Below, in pieces: positions 41,660 to 50,518 of a stretch of 64,000 bases of DNA. Origin of the DNA: UBA6623 sp965248235 (GTDB taxonomy: Bacteria > Acidobacteriota > Terriglobia > Bryobacterales > UBA6623); the NCBI GenBank assembly GCA_965248235.1, contig CBDFIU010000002.1:310001-374000 (forward strand), written 5' to 3'. The position numbers and the translations under genes are program-made. How positions within the stretch are numbered: the first letter of the stretch is position 1; every line of letters begins with the position of its first letter. The notes beneath the pieces are model-generated. The model saw only the letters and a list, made by a program, of their open reading frames with translations. It made no database searches and was not told the origin of the DNA.

Positions 41660-42928
41660 ATGAATCGACGTTACTTTTTGGGAACAGCCTTGGCGGCGGC
41701 CGCTTCGCCGCGCAAAGCGGTGTCGGCGAATGACAAGGTCAACGTGGCCATGGTGGGTGTCGGCGGCCGAGGCCGCGGGCTGACCGGCCGCTTCGCCGAC
41801 CTTCCCGACGTCAATGTCGGCTATCTCTGCGATGTCGACCAAGCTTCGCTCGAACGCGCCACGACAGTTCTGAGCGAGCACCAAGAAGAGACGCCCAAGT
41901 TCGTCGGCGATCTGCGCCGAGTGCTCGACGACAAGAGTGTGGACGCGATTGTCGTCGCCACCCCCGACCATTGGCACGGCCCGGCAACGATTCTCGGCTG
42001 CGATGCCGGCAAGCACGTCTACGTCGAAAAACCCGCTTCGCACAACATCCGCGAGGGGCGGCTGATGATCGACGCGGCGCGGCGTAACAAGCGTATTGTC
42101 CAAGTGGGGACGCAGGCGCGCAGCCGCCCGTCGATGCACCGCGCGCTGGAGTACATCCGCGCGGGCAACATCGGCAACATCATCGGCGCCAAGGCTTGGG
42201 ACGTTCAGCTTCGCGATAACATCGGACACAAGCCGGACGGCCCGATTCCGGCGGGCGTTGACTACGACACCTGGCTGGGCGTCGCCCCCTGGATTCCCTT
42301 CAACGAAAACCGCTTCCACTACAAGTGGCATTGGCACTGGCATTTCGGAACCGGCGACGCCGGCAATGACGGCGCGCATCAGCTCGATATGGCGCGGCAG
42401 GCGTTGGGCGTCGGCTACCCGACGAAGGTCAGCGGCACCGGCGGCAAATTCTTCTTTGACGACGATCAGCAGACGCCCGACACGATGAACGTGACGTTTG
42501 AATACGACAACGGCATGTTCCTCAACTGGGACCTGCGGATCTGGGCGCCCTACGGCATTGCGGGTCTGGAGAACGGCGTGGCCGTATACGGCTCGGAGGG
42601 CGTGGTGCACATCGGACCCTATAATCGCCGCTGGGGTTTCAAGACCTACGACAAGAAGGGCAACTTGCTGGATCACGACGACGTCAACGACGACGACACG
42701 CACCAGCGCAACTTCGTTGATTCGATCAAGTCCGGCAAGCTGCCCAACGCCGACATCGGCATCGGACATCTTTCGGGGCTGCACTGCCACTTAGCCAACA
42801 TCGTCTCGCGCGCGGGAACCGGTTTCGAGTTTGACGCCGAAACGGAGACGATCCCCGGCACGCCGGAAGCGGACGTCCATGTGAAGCGCAGCTACCGCCG
42901 ACATTGGGCGACGCCGAAGGGGGCGTAG
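41660..42928 (+). CDS. Gfo/Idh/MocA family oxidoreductase with Tat signal
   Basis: A 422-residue NAD(P)-dependent sugar or polyol oxidoreductase, exported by a twin-arginine signal (MNRRYFLGTALAAAASPRKA). The Rossmann motif VNVAMVGVGGRGRGLTGRF is at about residues 27-46. The conserved VYVEKPASHNIREGRLM follows, with the catalytic Lys in EKP. A C-terminal beta-sheet domain carries HWHWHFGTGDAGNDGAHQLD, the Asp-x-x-x-His type active-site block. Secreted members of this family are common in Acidobacteriota and Planctomycetota, often near sugar-breakdown genes. AAGGGGG five bases upstream supports the ATG at 41660. TACGAT near 41613 is a possible -10. Confidence 0.92.
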   Translation: MNRRYFLGTALAAAASPRKAVSANDKVNVAMVGVGGRGRGLTGRFADLPDVNVGYLCDVDQASLERATTVLSEHQEETPKFVGDLRRVLDDKSVDAIVVATPDHWHGPATILGCDAGKHVYVEKPASHNIREGRLMIDAARRNKRIVQVGTQARSRPSMHRALEYIRAGNIGNIIGAKAWDVQLRDNIGHKPDGPIPAGVDYDTWLGVAPWIPFNENRFHYKWHWHWHFGTGDAGNDGAHQLDMARQALGVGYPTKVSGTGGKFFFDDDQQTPDTMNVTFEYDNGMFLNWDLRIWAPYGIAGLENGVAVYGSEGVVHIGPYNRRWGFKTYDKKGNLLDHDDVNDDDTHQRNFVDSIKSGKLPNADIGIGHLSGLHCHLANIVSRAGTGFEFDAETETIPGTPEADVHVKRSYRRHWATPKGA

Positions 42929-42961
42929 GGTCGACAGGTAGTGAGTCCGACGCAGGCCCCT

Positions 42962-43855
42962 ATGCACTTCCCCGGAATCGCCCGCCTGCTGCCGCTTGCC
43001 CTGGCCGCGGCGACCACCGTGCCCGCCGCGCCTCCTTTCACCGAACGACTCAAGATCGGCGGTGAATGGTGCTTTATCAAGTCTCCCGAGACGGACGCCC
43101 GCCCGGGCGAAGCCGTCATCTTGATCCACGGCAATGGTGAACTCGTCGTCGAGTGGTCTTCGTCCTGGGAACAGGCCAAGGGCAAAAAACACTTGATAAC
43201 AACGCTGCTCGAAGCCGGCTATCTGCTCGCGCAATCCAATCACGCCGCCCTTCCCGGCAACGGCATGTGGGGCAACGAAGACACTCAGGAATCCGTCCTC
43301 GACTTGATGGATTACCTCGCCGCCAACCACGCCGTGAATAAGTTTCATGCCGTGGCGGTTTCAGCCGGCAACGCGACGTTGCTGAACCTGATCATCGAGC
43401 GGCGAGCGGATTTCGAGAGCGTGGTGTTGGTCGTGCCGGTGCTGTCGCTCGAAAGCATGTACCGCTGTCCGGCGGGAGTGAATCGCGTGGCGGGGATCTC
43501 AACCGCCTTCGCCTTTCAGCCCGCCGCCGAGTGCCCCGGCGATCCGGAAACAGACGCTGCCTTTCGGCGCGCCACCGCGGCGTGGGATCCGCTGCGCAAG
43601 CTGCGAGAACTGGACGCCGCGGCCCGCCGTGAGGTCCTTTCCGGTGTGCGCTGGGCGACGCTCTACCACGAGGGCGATCCCAAGGTCATGCCGGCCGAAA
43701 ACATTCTTCCTCTCGCGGAGATGTTCGAAGAGGCCGGTTTGCCGCTGCTCAAAATCGTCTCTCCGCTCGAAACTCACACGCCGGGGCCGCTGCTCTCCGA
43801 ACACGCCGAAAGCGTCATCAAATTTCTCAAGAACACTTCCGCCGACGAACACTAA
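42962..43855 (+). CDS. Exported alpha/beta hydrolase
   Basis: A 297-residue protein with a signal peptide (HFPGIARLLPLALAAATTVP). The fold is alpha/beta hydrolase: AVILIHGNGELVVEW gives the oxyanion HG motif, the nucleophile is probably the Ser of VAVSAGNATLL (A-x-S-x-G form), and candidate acid and base residues are the Asp in YHEGDPKVMP and the His in SPLETHTPG. Substrate unknown. ATG at 42962 begins the signal peptide; a GTG at 42941 is in frame. It lies 33 bases after the Gfo/Idh gene and is probably in its transcript. Confidence 0.78.
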   Translation: MHFPGIARLLPLALAAATTVPAAPPFTERLKIGGEWCFIKSPETDARPGEAVILIHGNGELVVEWSSSWEQAKGKKHLITTLLEAGYLLAQSNHAALPGNGMWGNEDTQESVLDLMDYLAANHAVNKFHAVAVSAGNATLLNLIIERRADFESVVLVVPVLSLESMYRCPAGVNRVAGISTAFAFQPAAECPGDPETDAAFRRATAAWDPLRKLRELDAAARREVLSGVRWATLYHEGDPKVMPAENILPLAEMFEEAGLPLLKIVSPLETHTPGPLLSEHAESVIKFLKNTSADEH

Positions 43856-43918
43856 AGCGGCCGACACAAGGCCCCGCGCCGCGGGAGGTCGTCCGAAATG
43901 CCGGGTCGGGCCGAAGCC

Positions 43919-44686
43919 TCACCGCCGCGGGAAGTCCGCCGCGCACCGAAAGCCGATCGTCGGGCTGCGTTCCACCGCGCGCGCGAAACTCCGTAGCGAA
44001 CAGGTTAGATACTTCGGCGGGTCCAACCACGAACCGCCGCGCAAGACCCGATAGAGCCCTTCCTTGGGCCCCGTCGGATTCTTCTCCGGCGCCTGCTTGT
44101 AGTAGTCTTTCGCATACCAATCCGCACACCACTCCCAGACATTGCCGACCATGTCGCACAACCCGAAGGCGTTTTCCGGAAATGCGCAGACGTCACCGGG
44201 GCCGTCGATCCCGTCGTAGCGCGCCGGCTTGTCCTTTTCGGGGTCCGCGTCTCCCCAAGGATATTTGAGCCCGTCGCGAAGACCTCGTGCCGCCCGCTCC
44301 CACTCAGCTTCAGTCGGAAGTCTCCTGCCCGCCCATTCGCAATAAGCGCCGGCCTCATCCCAGGTGACGTTCACGACGGGATGATTCTCCTTGCCCGCCG
44401 GCGGCTTCGAGTCGGGCCAATAGTAGGGGGCCTTTCCGCCCGAGGCGGCGAGAAACCGCGCGAACTCGCGGTTCGTCGTCTCGTGCTTGTCGATGTAAAA
44501 GGGATCGACGGTAATCTCCCGCACGGGGCGCGAGTCTTTGAGCAAGTTCGGGAACCATATCAAGCCGTCGTCGGGAAGCGAGTGCGAGCGTCCTCGCAAG
44601 AAGTCACCACCCGGGATGAAAGTCATCTCCGGCTCCTCGGCCGCGGCCGTGAGCAGAAACAACGCAAGCAACAAGGCGATTCGCAT
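43919..44686 (-). CDS. SUMF1/formylglycine-generating-enzyme-like protein, exported
   Basis: A 255-residue protein with a signal peptide (MRIALLLALFLLTAAAE) followed by an FGE-sulfatase (SUMF1) domain. Landmarks are MTFIPGGDFLRG, FYIDKHETTNREFARFL, HPVVNVTWDEAGAYCEWAGRRLPTEAEWERAARG, GNVWEWCADWYAKDYY, RVLRGGSWLDPP and the end PTIGFRCAADFP. True FGEs oxidise a sulfatase Cys to formylglycine using a Cys pair. Many SUMF1-domain proteins lack that role, and export makes a non-modifying function as likely. A sulfatase fragment at the right edge is a possible client only in the broad sense. ATG at 44684-44686 starts the signal peptide. Confidence 0.88.
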   Translation of the reverse strand: MRIALLLALFLLTAAAEEPEMTFIPGGDFLRGRSHSLPDDGLIWFPNLLKDSRPVREITVDPFYIDKHETTNREFARFLAASGGKAPYYWPDSKPPAGKENHPVVNVTWDEAGAYCEWAGRRLPTEAEWERAARGLRDGLKYPWGDADPEKDKPARYDGIDGPGDVCAFPENAFGLCDMVGNVWEWCADWYAKDYYKQAPEKNPTGPKEGLYRVLRGGSWLDPPKYLTCSLRSFARAVERSPTIGFRCAADFPRR

Positions 44687-44728
44687 GGGCTCGAAAGGCG
44701 CCTCCCGGCGCGCCCCGAACATTTTACA

Positions 44729-45676
44729 TCAACTGACCGACGCCCCTGCTCCGATCGACGCCGCGCTCTCATCGGCGTGGTAGGAACTCCGCACCAACGC
44801 CCCGGCTTCGACATGCCGGAACCCTAACTCTTGGCCGGCCTCGCGATACGCGGCGAATTCGCTCTGTGTGTAATAGCGCTCAATCGGCAGATGCTCCCGC
44901 GACGGCCGCAAATACTGGCCCAGCGTCAGGATATCCACGCCATGCGCCGCCAAGTCACGCATTACGTCGAGAATCTCGTCGTGCCGCTCGCCGAGTCCGA
45001 GCATCATCCCCGACTTCGTGGGGATGTCGGGCGCCAAGCGCTTGGCTGTTGCCAACATATCGAGCGAGCGTTCGTAGCGTGACCCGATTCGTACGGTCCG
45101 ATAGAGACGCGGGACGCTCTCAATGTTGTGATTCAGCACGTCCGGCCGCGCCGTCAAAACCGTTTCCATCGCGGCATGGGACCCCTGAAAATCGGGCACC
45201 AGCACTTCGATCCGGCAATCGGGGGTACGTTCGCGAATCGCCGCGATCGTCATCGCGAAGATCTCCGCCCCGCCGTCGCGCCGATCGTCGCGGTTCACGC
45301 TCGTGACCACGGCGTAGCGCAACCCCATGGCGGCCGCGGCGTCGGCTACTCGGCGCGGTTCGTCGTAGTCGACCGTCAGCGGCGCGCCCTTTTGGACCGC
45401 GCAAAACCCGCAACGCCGCGTGCAAACATTTCCCAAAATCATGAACGTCGCGGTTCGCCGATTCCAGCAGTCGCCGACATTGGGACAAGCGGCGCTTTCG
45501 CAAACCGTGTGCAAACCCAACCGCGAGATCAGCGATTTCAACTCGCGGTAGTTGGCGCCGCCCGGAGCGGGGACTTTAAGCCACTTAGGCCTCGGGCCGG
45601 CGAGGTTTGAAAAAGCGCCGCCGGCCGGCGAGTCGATCGCCTCACCTGTTTCGCTGATCTGAATTAGGGGCTCCAT
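44729..45676 (-). CDS. lipA: Lipoyl synthase
   Basis: A 315-residue radical-SAM enzyme that inserts two sulfurs into octanoyl groups on lipoyl domains. The auxiliary cluster cysteines are in CESAACPNVGDC, the radical-SAM CxxxCxxC is CTRRCGFC, and the C-terminal RSSYHA carries the Ser ligand of the auxiliary cluster. The SAM-binding MMLGLGE and LTLGQYLRPSREHLPIERYY are in place. The frame runs 30 codons further upstream, but the ATG at 45674-45676 fits the family. No lipB is adjacent. It lies 42 bases from the SUMF1 gene on the same strand. Confidence 0.95.
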   Translation of the reverse strand: MEPLIQISETGEAIDSPAGGAFSNLAGPRPKWLKVPAPGGANYRELKSLISRLGLHTVCESAACPNVGDCWNRRTATFMILGNVCTRRCGFCAVQKGAPLTVDYDEPRRVADAAAAMGLRYAVVTSVNRDDRRDGGAEIFAMTIAAIRERTPDCRIEVLVPDFQGSHAAMETVLTARPDVLNHNIESVPRLYRTVRIGSRYERSLDMLATAKRLAPDIPTKSGMMLGLGERHDEILDVMRDLAAHGVDILTLGQYLRPSREHLPIERYYTQSEFAAYREAGQELGFRHVEAGALVRSSYHADESAASIGAGASVS

Positions 45677-45756
45677 TGTCGGCTCTCTAAATCTACACCA
45701 TGTCGCGCAGCGTCGTCGTCCACTCTTCACCAACCGCCGTCGCCCCGCAATCGTGC

Positions 45757-45762
45757 TACATT
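45757..45762 (+). promoter_or_regulatory. Candidate -10 box (TACATT) for the aldo/keto reductase gene
   Basis: GTGCTACATT lies 35 bases before the ATG at 45797. It belongs to the same GCTA-type series of -10 boxes seen elsewhere in the window. GAGGAA five bases before the ATG is the ribosome site. No clear -35. Confidence 0.3.
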
Positions 45763-45796
45763 TCAAAGGAACGTTCTCTGAAACCGCGAGGAAATC

Positions 45797-47317
45797 ATGA
45801 CCAACAGCTTCTCAAGACGCGACGCCCTGTTATGGGCCGGCAGCGCCGCCATGGCGACGACCTTTCTGCCCGGCAACGGCCGGCATCGCCTCTGGTCGCA
45901 CCCGGCTCGATCGGAAGGCAAGAAACTCGCCACCCGAGTCCTCGGCCGCACCGGGCGCGAGGTAACGACCTTCGGCCTCGCCGGCGGCAATAAGGTCATG
46001 TGGGACCTTCCCGGGGACGAAGCCGTCGAGATCGTCGTGAAGGCCGTCCGCGCCGGCATGACCTATCTCGAAACCGCCAACATCTATCAGCTCAGCCAAC
46101 GCAACTACGGCAAAGCCTTCCGCATTCTGAACCTGATTCCCGGTGAACCCGGCTACGACGCGAGCCTTCGAACCCGGCTCTTCATCGCCTCGAAAAGCAT
46201 GCTGCGCTATGCCGCGATCCGCGACGGCTCCCCGCGGATGGGCAGCTCCGACGGCGACGGCAAGACCTGCATCGACGACCTCAAGCGCACGATGACCCAG
46301 ATGTTCGGCGACGGTAAGGGCCATATCCCCGAAGGCGCCTACATGGATTTGATGCAGATCCATTCGTTAACGCACAAGACCGACGTCGACGCGATTTTCG
46401 AGGGCTTCGATAATCCCGGCGACAAGTCGCTGCCCAAGATCGGCGCCGTGGCGGGGCTCGTCGATTACCGCGACGGCACCAACCACACCGGACTCAACCC
46501 CGACCACAAGAAATGGATCCGCCATCTCGGCATCACCGGCCACGAAAACCCGACCGTCCACATGGCCGCCATGCGCCGCGATACGGCCAACAACTTCGAG
46601 ACTCTACTCGTCGCCGTCAACCCCAACGACCGCCACTATTTCTGCCACCAAACCAATTCCCTACCCGTCGCCAAGGCCAAGGGCATGGGCCTGATCGGCA
46701 TGAAAGTGTTCGCCGACGGCGTGATGTACGGATTGGAACACAAATTCGCCGGCTCGCCGGGTCAAAGCGTTTCCACCGTCGGCGCGAAAGACAAGGTACG
46801 TTTCGAGGACTTCCTGCGCTACACGCTCTCCGCCCCGGGCATGAGCACTTTGATTGCGGGCATTGGGCTGACCGACAAGAACAACGACCCGCAAGGCGAT
46901 CAACTCGTCGCCGATCTGGCCGCCTGCCAAGCAGGCGAACCGTTGGTCGGGGCCGAGCGTCGCCACATCGAAAGTCGAGTCGCGGCCTTGCACGGAACCG
47001 AGACGAACTTCTTCCAGCGCACCTCGAGCGGCTTCGTCGCCCCGCGCAACGTCAGGCTGGAATCCGCCCCCGACACGCGCGCCAAACTGCTTTGGGACAC
47101 TGCCTACGCCGGACCCGACCCGATCGAGAGTTACGAAATCTACCGCCGCGAGGAAAAGATCGCGAGCCTACCCTTCGCGCCGCAAACCAGCAACGAGTCC
47201 TTCTCCTTCATCGATCAACACGCCCCCGACAGCCACGAAGGCGGCGTCTGGTACCGCGTGCGCGCCGTCGATACGGCGGGCAACACCGCCGACTCGGTCT
47301 CCGTCCGCCGAGTCTAA
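45797..47317 (+). CDS. Tat-exported aldo/keto reductase with C-terminal fibronectin-III-like domain
   Basis: A 506-residue protein. The twin-arginine signal (FSRRDALLWAGSAAMATTFL) precedes an aldo/keto reductase barrel (about 45-385): RVLGRTGREVTTFGLAGG is the family start, TYLETANIYQ corresponds to the usual Asp-x-x-x-x-Tyr site with Glu in place of Asp, and IASKSM supplies the Lys. Residues 410-506 form a fibronectin-III-like module (APRNVRLESAPDTRAKLLWD, SYEIYRREEKIASLP, WYRVRAVDTAGNTADSV). The fusion of an exported reductase with a binding module is uncommon. The C-terminal cysteine cluster of ferredoxin-containing AKRs is absent. Confidence 0.85.
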   Translation: MTNSFSRRDALLWAGSAAMATTFLPGNGRHRLWSHPARSEGKKLATRVLGRTGREVTTFGLAGGNKVMWDLPGDEAVEIVVKAVRAGMTYLETANIYQLSQRNYGKAFRILNLIPGEPGYDASLRTRLFIASKSMLRYAAIRDGSPRMGSSDGDGKTCIDDLKRTMTQMFGDGKGHIPEGAYMDLMQIHSLTHKTDVDAIFEGFDNPGDKSLPKIGAVAGLVDYRDGTNHTGLNPDHKKWIRHLGITGHENPTVHMAAMRRDTANNFETLLVAVNPNDRHYFCHQTNSLPVAKAKGMGLIGMKVFADGVMYGLEHKFAGSPGQSVSTVGAKDKVRFEDFLRYTLSAPGMSTLIAGIGLTDKNNDPQGDQLVADLAACQAGEPLVGAERRHIESRVAALHGTETNFFQRTSSGFVAPRNVRLESAPDTRAKLLWDTAYAGPDPIESYEIYRREEKIASLPFAPQTSNESFSFIDQHAPDSHEGGVWYRVRAVDTAGNTADSVSVRRV

Positions 47318-47405
47318 GCGACGACCCACCGCTGTACGGAAACCCGCGGCGGGGCAGGTCTCCAGGGCTGCCCTTCCGCAACCCCTGCATAATGAAGATT
47401 CCACC

Positions 47406-48299
47406 ATGACAGAATCCAAACCCGCTCAACCCGCCCAACCCGGCCGTCGGCCCGCCGGACCAATGCCCCCGCCGGCCGTTCCCCTGACTCTCGACGGCTC
47501 CGCCCTGCTGCACCAGATGTTCCGCGTGCGCTGGTCGGCCTGGAAAGCGCTTGACTCGGCCCGCCGAAAAGAAATCGTCGCCGAAGCCTCCGCCATACTC
47601 GCCGAAATGGAAGGCCGCGAAGACGGCGGCAGTGCCTTATTTTCCGAGCTTGGCCACAAAGGTGACCTGATCCTTGTCCATTTCAGGAAAACGTTCGACG
47701 AGGCCAACAGGGCGGAACTGCGGCTCTCGCAACTCGCCCTCGCCGAATACCTCGAGCCGACCACATCCTACGTTTCGATCGTCGAACTGGGGCTTTACGA
47801 GTCCTCCGTCCAACTCTACGAATCACTCGTCGAGCAAGGCGTCGAGCCCGGTAGCGAAGAGTGGCTCAAGGCCGAGCTAGCCAAGATGGCAGAGTCCCGC
47901 CAAGCCATGGCAGCCCGTCTGTGGCCGACGGTCCCGCCGAACCGTTACCTGTGTTTCTATCCCATGGACAAGAAACGCGGCGAAGTCAATAACTGGTACG
48001 ACGTGAAGATCGCCGACCGTCGCCGCATGATGCGCGACCACGGCATGATCGGCCGCCGCTACGCCGGCAAGGTCAAGCAGATCATTTCCGGCTCGATCGG
48101 TTTCGATGATTGGGAATGGGGCGTCGATCTTTTCGCTGATGACCCGCTGGTCTTCAAGAAGCTGATCTACGAAATGCGCTTCGACGAAGCCAGTTCGCTC
48201 TACGCCCTGTTTGGGGCCTTCTATCTGGGCCTGCGGTTCCCGGCTTCCGAACTCGACCGATTCCTGGAAGGCACGCTCCCCGATTTCGAACCCGCTTAG
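47406..48299 (+). CDS. hemQ: Coproheme decarboxylase-like protein (HemQ/ChdC, chlorite dismutase family)
   Basis: A 297-residue chlorite-dismutase-family protein. A Pro-rich N-terminal tail of about 30 residues precedes a ferredoxin-like repeat, then the heme-binding half. That half has CFYPMDKKRGEVNNWYDVKI (conserved Tyr and Lys), RRMMRDHGMIGRRYAGKVKQ (proximal His) and SGSIGFDDWEWGVDLFADDP with MRFDEASSLYALFGAFYLG. These are signatures of HemQ, which removes two propionates from coproheme to make heme b in the coproporphyrin-dependent pathway. True chlorite dismutases share the fold but not these motifs. The tail is unusual. It follows the reductase gene by 88 bases; no other heme gene is adjacent. 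Confidence 0.9.
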   Translation: MTESKPAQPAQPGRRPAGPMPPPAVPLTLDGSALLHQMFRVRWSAWKALDSARRKEIVAEASAILAEMEGREDGGSALFSELGHKGDLILVHFRKTFDEANRAELRLSQLALAEYLEPTTSYVSIVELGLYESSVQLYESLVEQGVEPGSEEWLKAELAKMAESRQAMAARLWPTVPPNRYLCFYPMDKKRGEVNNWYDVKIADRRRMMRDHGMIGRRYAGKVKQIISGSIGFDDWEWGVDLFADDPLVFKKLIYEMRFDEASSLYALFGAFYLGLRFPASELDRFLEGTLPDFEPA

Positions 48300-48410
48300 T
48301 TGAGTCGCCGGCCGCCTCGGTGAGCATATTCCCTCGCCTCGGCCCCCAAGTTTCAGGTTGGTTCCGCGGAACCAAATCCGCATCGTCGACGTAACCCGTC
48401 CCTGAATCTA

Positions 48411-48602
48411 GCCTGCATTTCTCACCACCTGGCGGGGCGAAGTGCGTGAGAGGCCTGTCAGTACGAGGCACGGGCCGCCTGGCGCCCCTTCCTTAACCAA
48501 AGAGGCGTACTTGAACAGTACGGTGAGCACGGCAGGCAACCGTAACGAAGCAATGACAGGCCTATTTCGTGCTTCGACCGTCAGGTGGTGAGAAATGCAG
48601 GC
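48411..48602. repeat. MITE-like repeat, copy C (complete, 192 bp, perfect 21-bp ends)
   Basis: The 21 bases from 48411 (GCCTGCATTTCTCACCACCT, then G) recur exactly inverted at 48582-48602. It is preceded by CTA, as at copy A. No coding frame is inside. It fills most of the hemQ-dctQ gap and its right end overlaps an ATG (48595) in frame with dctQ. Confidence 0.85.
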
Positions 48603-48639
48603 TCGACACCCGCGCCGCATTGTGCGAGATTCAGTAGTT

Positions 48640-49140
48640 GTGAAAATCTCTCCCGGCCCCCGGCGCGCCTTCGAGCGCTTCCTTGAAACCGTCGTCTTGA
48701 CGCTAATGTCTTCGCTCGCCGTCGTCGTCCTGGTCGGCGTCATTTTCCGAAAAGCCGGTGCCTCGCTGGTCTGGTATGACGAAGTCGCCTCGATCCTGCT
48801 GGCCTGGCTGACCTTCTACGGCTCTTCGCTCGCGGCGCTGAAACGCACTCACATCGGCTTCCCAAAACTGGTCGAGGCGTCACCGGAGAAATCCAGGCCG
48901 GCTCTTTTGATGCTTCGCGCATCCATCGTCATCGGTTTCTTTCTGCTCACGGCCTGGGCCGGTTGGCGACTCTTGGAAGTGCTCGAAGGCACGAAGCTGG
49001 TCAGCCTTCCCTGGGTCCCGGCCGCCTTGGCGCAATCGGTCATCCCCATCGGCGCGATATTGTTCATCGCCGCCGAAATCGTCACTACGGCGGACCTGTT
49101 AAAGACTTCTCTCGCAAAACGCGAGGTCGCCCCTCGGTGA
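48640..49140 (+). CDS. TRAP transporter small permease (DctQ type)
   Basis: A 166-residue inner-membrane protein with four transmembrane helices, the small Q-subunit of a TRAP transporter for carboxylates or related solutes. FERFLETVVLTLMSSLAVVV starts helix 1 and WYDEVASILLAWLTFYGSS carries the family's conserved Trp/Glu in helix 2. GTG at 48640 gives a normal N-terminal length; an in-frame ATG at 48595 lies inside the end of the MITE-like repeat and would add 15 residues. The stop overlaps the dctM start by three bases (GTGA). Confidence 0.87.
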   Translation: MKISPGPRRAFERFLETVVLTLMSSLAVVVLVGVIFRKAGASLVWYDEVASILLAWLTFYGSSLAALKRTHIGFPKLVEASPEKSRPALLMLRASIVIGFFLLTAWAGWRLLEVLEGTKLVSLPWVPAALAQSVIPIGAILFIAAEIVTTADLLKTSLAKREVAPR

Positions 49141-50420
49141 CCGTCTTTCTACTCTTTCTCGGCTTGATCGCTCTGATCCTGCTCGATATCCCGATCGCCG
49201 TCGCTCTCGGCGTGGTCGCCGTCGTCGCCATGGCGCTTAGCGGGGGACCCGACGCGCTATTGAATATCGGACCCGTCTTGTTTTCCGGATCGACGAAATT
49301 CACTCTTATCGCAATTCCCCTCTTTATCCTGGCCGGCGCGATTATGAACGTCTCGGGCATCTCGCGCCGCTTGATCGCCTTCGCCTCTTCGCTGATCGGT
49401 TTCGTCAAGGGAGGCCTCGCGATGGTGACCATCGCGACGTCGCTGTTCTTCGCGGAAATCTCGGGTTCGGCCGTCGCCGACGTCGCCGCCCTCGGATCGA
49501 TCCTCATCCCGGCCATGCAGCGCAAGGGCTACCCCAAGGCTTTCGCCGCCGCCGTCACCTCCTCGGCGGCAACCTTGGCCGTCATCATCCCGCCCTCGAT
49601 TCCGATGATCCTCTACGGCGTGATGTCGGGCAGCTCGGTCGTGGAGTTGTTCATCGCCGGCATCGTCCCCGGCGTTCTGGGCGGGCTCGCCATGATGGGC
49701 GTCACTTACGTTTTAGCGCGCCGCCGTAACTACCCCGTCGAGGAAGCTTTCGAACTCCCCCGCGTCATCTCGACCGGCAAGGACGCCGCTTGGGCCCTGC
49801 TGCTGCCCGCCATCATCCTCGGCGGCATCTTCAGCGGTTGGGTGACGGCCACCGAGGGCGCCGGGCTCGCCGTCGTCGCCGCGGCCCTCATCGGCGGCTT
49901 TATCTACCGCGGCCTCGACCGTTCTCACCTCCGCTCCGCCACGATCGAGGGCGGCGGGCAAACCGCCGTGGTCATGCTGCTCGTTGCCACCTCGGCCCTG
50001 CTCAGCGACTACCTAACGTCAGTCCAAGTACCCCAACAAGTCGCGCAAGGCATCATCGAGCTCACCGACGACCCCCATCTCGTGCTGGCGCTTCTCAACG
50101 TCTTCTTCCTGATCGTGGGGATGTTCCTACATTCGGCGGCGGCGATCATTTTGGTCGTCCCGATCGTCATGCCGCTGGTACACGCGGTCGGCATCGATCC
50201 TGTGCATTTCGGACTCGTCATCACGTTGAATCTCGGCATCGGACAGCAAACGCCGCCGGTAGCCAGTGTCCTTGTCACGGCCTGCTCGATCGCCAAGGCC
50301 GACATCTGGGAAGTCAGCAAGGTGAACATCTATTTCGTCGGAGTGCTGGGCGCCGTCTTGCTGCTGGTAACCTACATCCCCGCCATCCCCATGGCCCTCG
50401 TCGAAACCTTCTACCGTTAA
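49137..50420 (+). CDS. TRAP transporter large permease (DctM type)
   Basis: A 427-residue inner-membrane protein with about 12 helices, the channel-forming M-subunit of a TRAP transporter. Family blocks include PLFILAGAIMNVSGISRRLI, EISGSAVADVAALGSILIPAM, SSAATLAVIIPPSIPMILYG and GIGQQTPPVASVLVTACSIA. Together with DctQ it imports solutes using the sodium gradient, normally with a periplasmic DctP binding protein. No dctP gene lies in the window. GTG at 49137 overlaps the dctQ stop; upstream frame is antisense-like filler. The next gene is a ThuA protein on the same strand. Confidence 0.92.
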   Translation: MTVFLLFLGLIALILLDIPIAVALGVVAVVAMALSGGPDALLNIGPVLFSGSTKFTLIAIPLFILAGAIMNVSGISRRLIAFASSLIGFVKGGLAMVTIATSLFFAEISGSAVADVAALGSILIPAMQRKGYPKAFAAAVTSSAATLAVIIPPSIPMILYGVMSGSSVVELFIAGIVPGVLGGLAMMGVTYVLARRRNYPVEEAFELPRVISTGKDAAWALLLPAIILGGIFSGWVTATEGAGLAVVAAALIGGFIYRGLDRSHLRSATIEGGGQTAVVMLLVATSALLSDYLTSVQVPQQVAQGIIELTDDPHLVLALLNVFFLIVGMFLHSAAAIILVVPIVMPLVHAVGIDPVHFGLVITLNLGIGQQTPPVASVLVTACSIAKADIWEVSKVNIYFVGVLGAVLLLVTYIPAIPMALVETFYR

Positions 50421-50518
50421 ACAGTCGACCCTTCCCTTCGAGATATTCCGCAACCGCGCGTTGACGGACGCCCCGCGGGAGAGGATGATGGATGGTGCCG
50501 CAAGAAAGAAGGCGCCCT

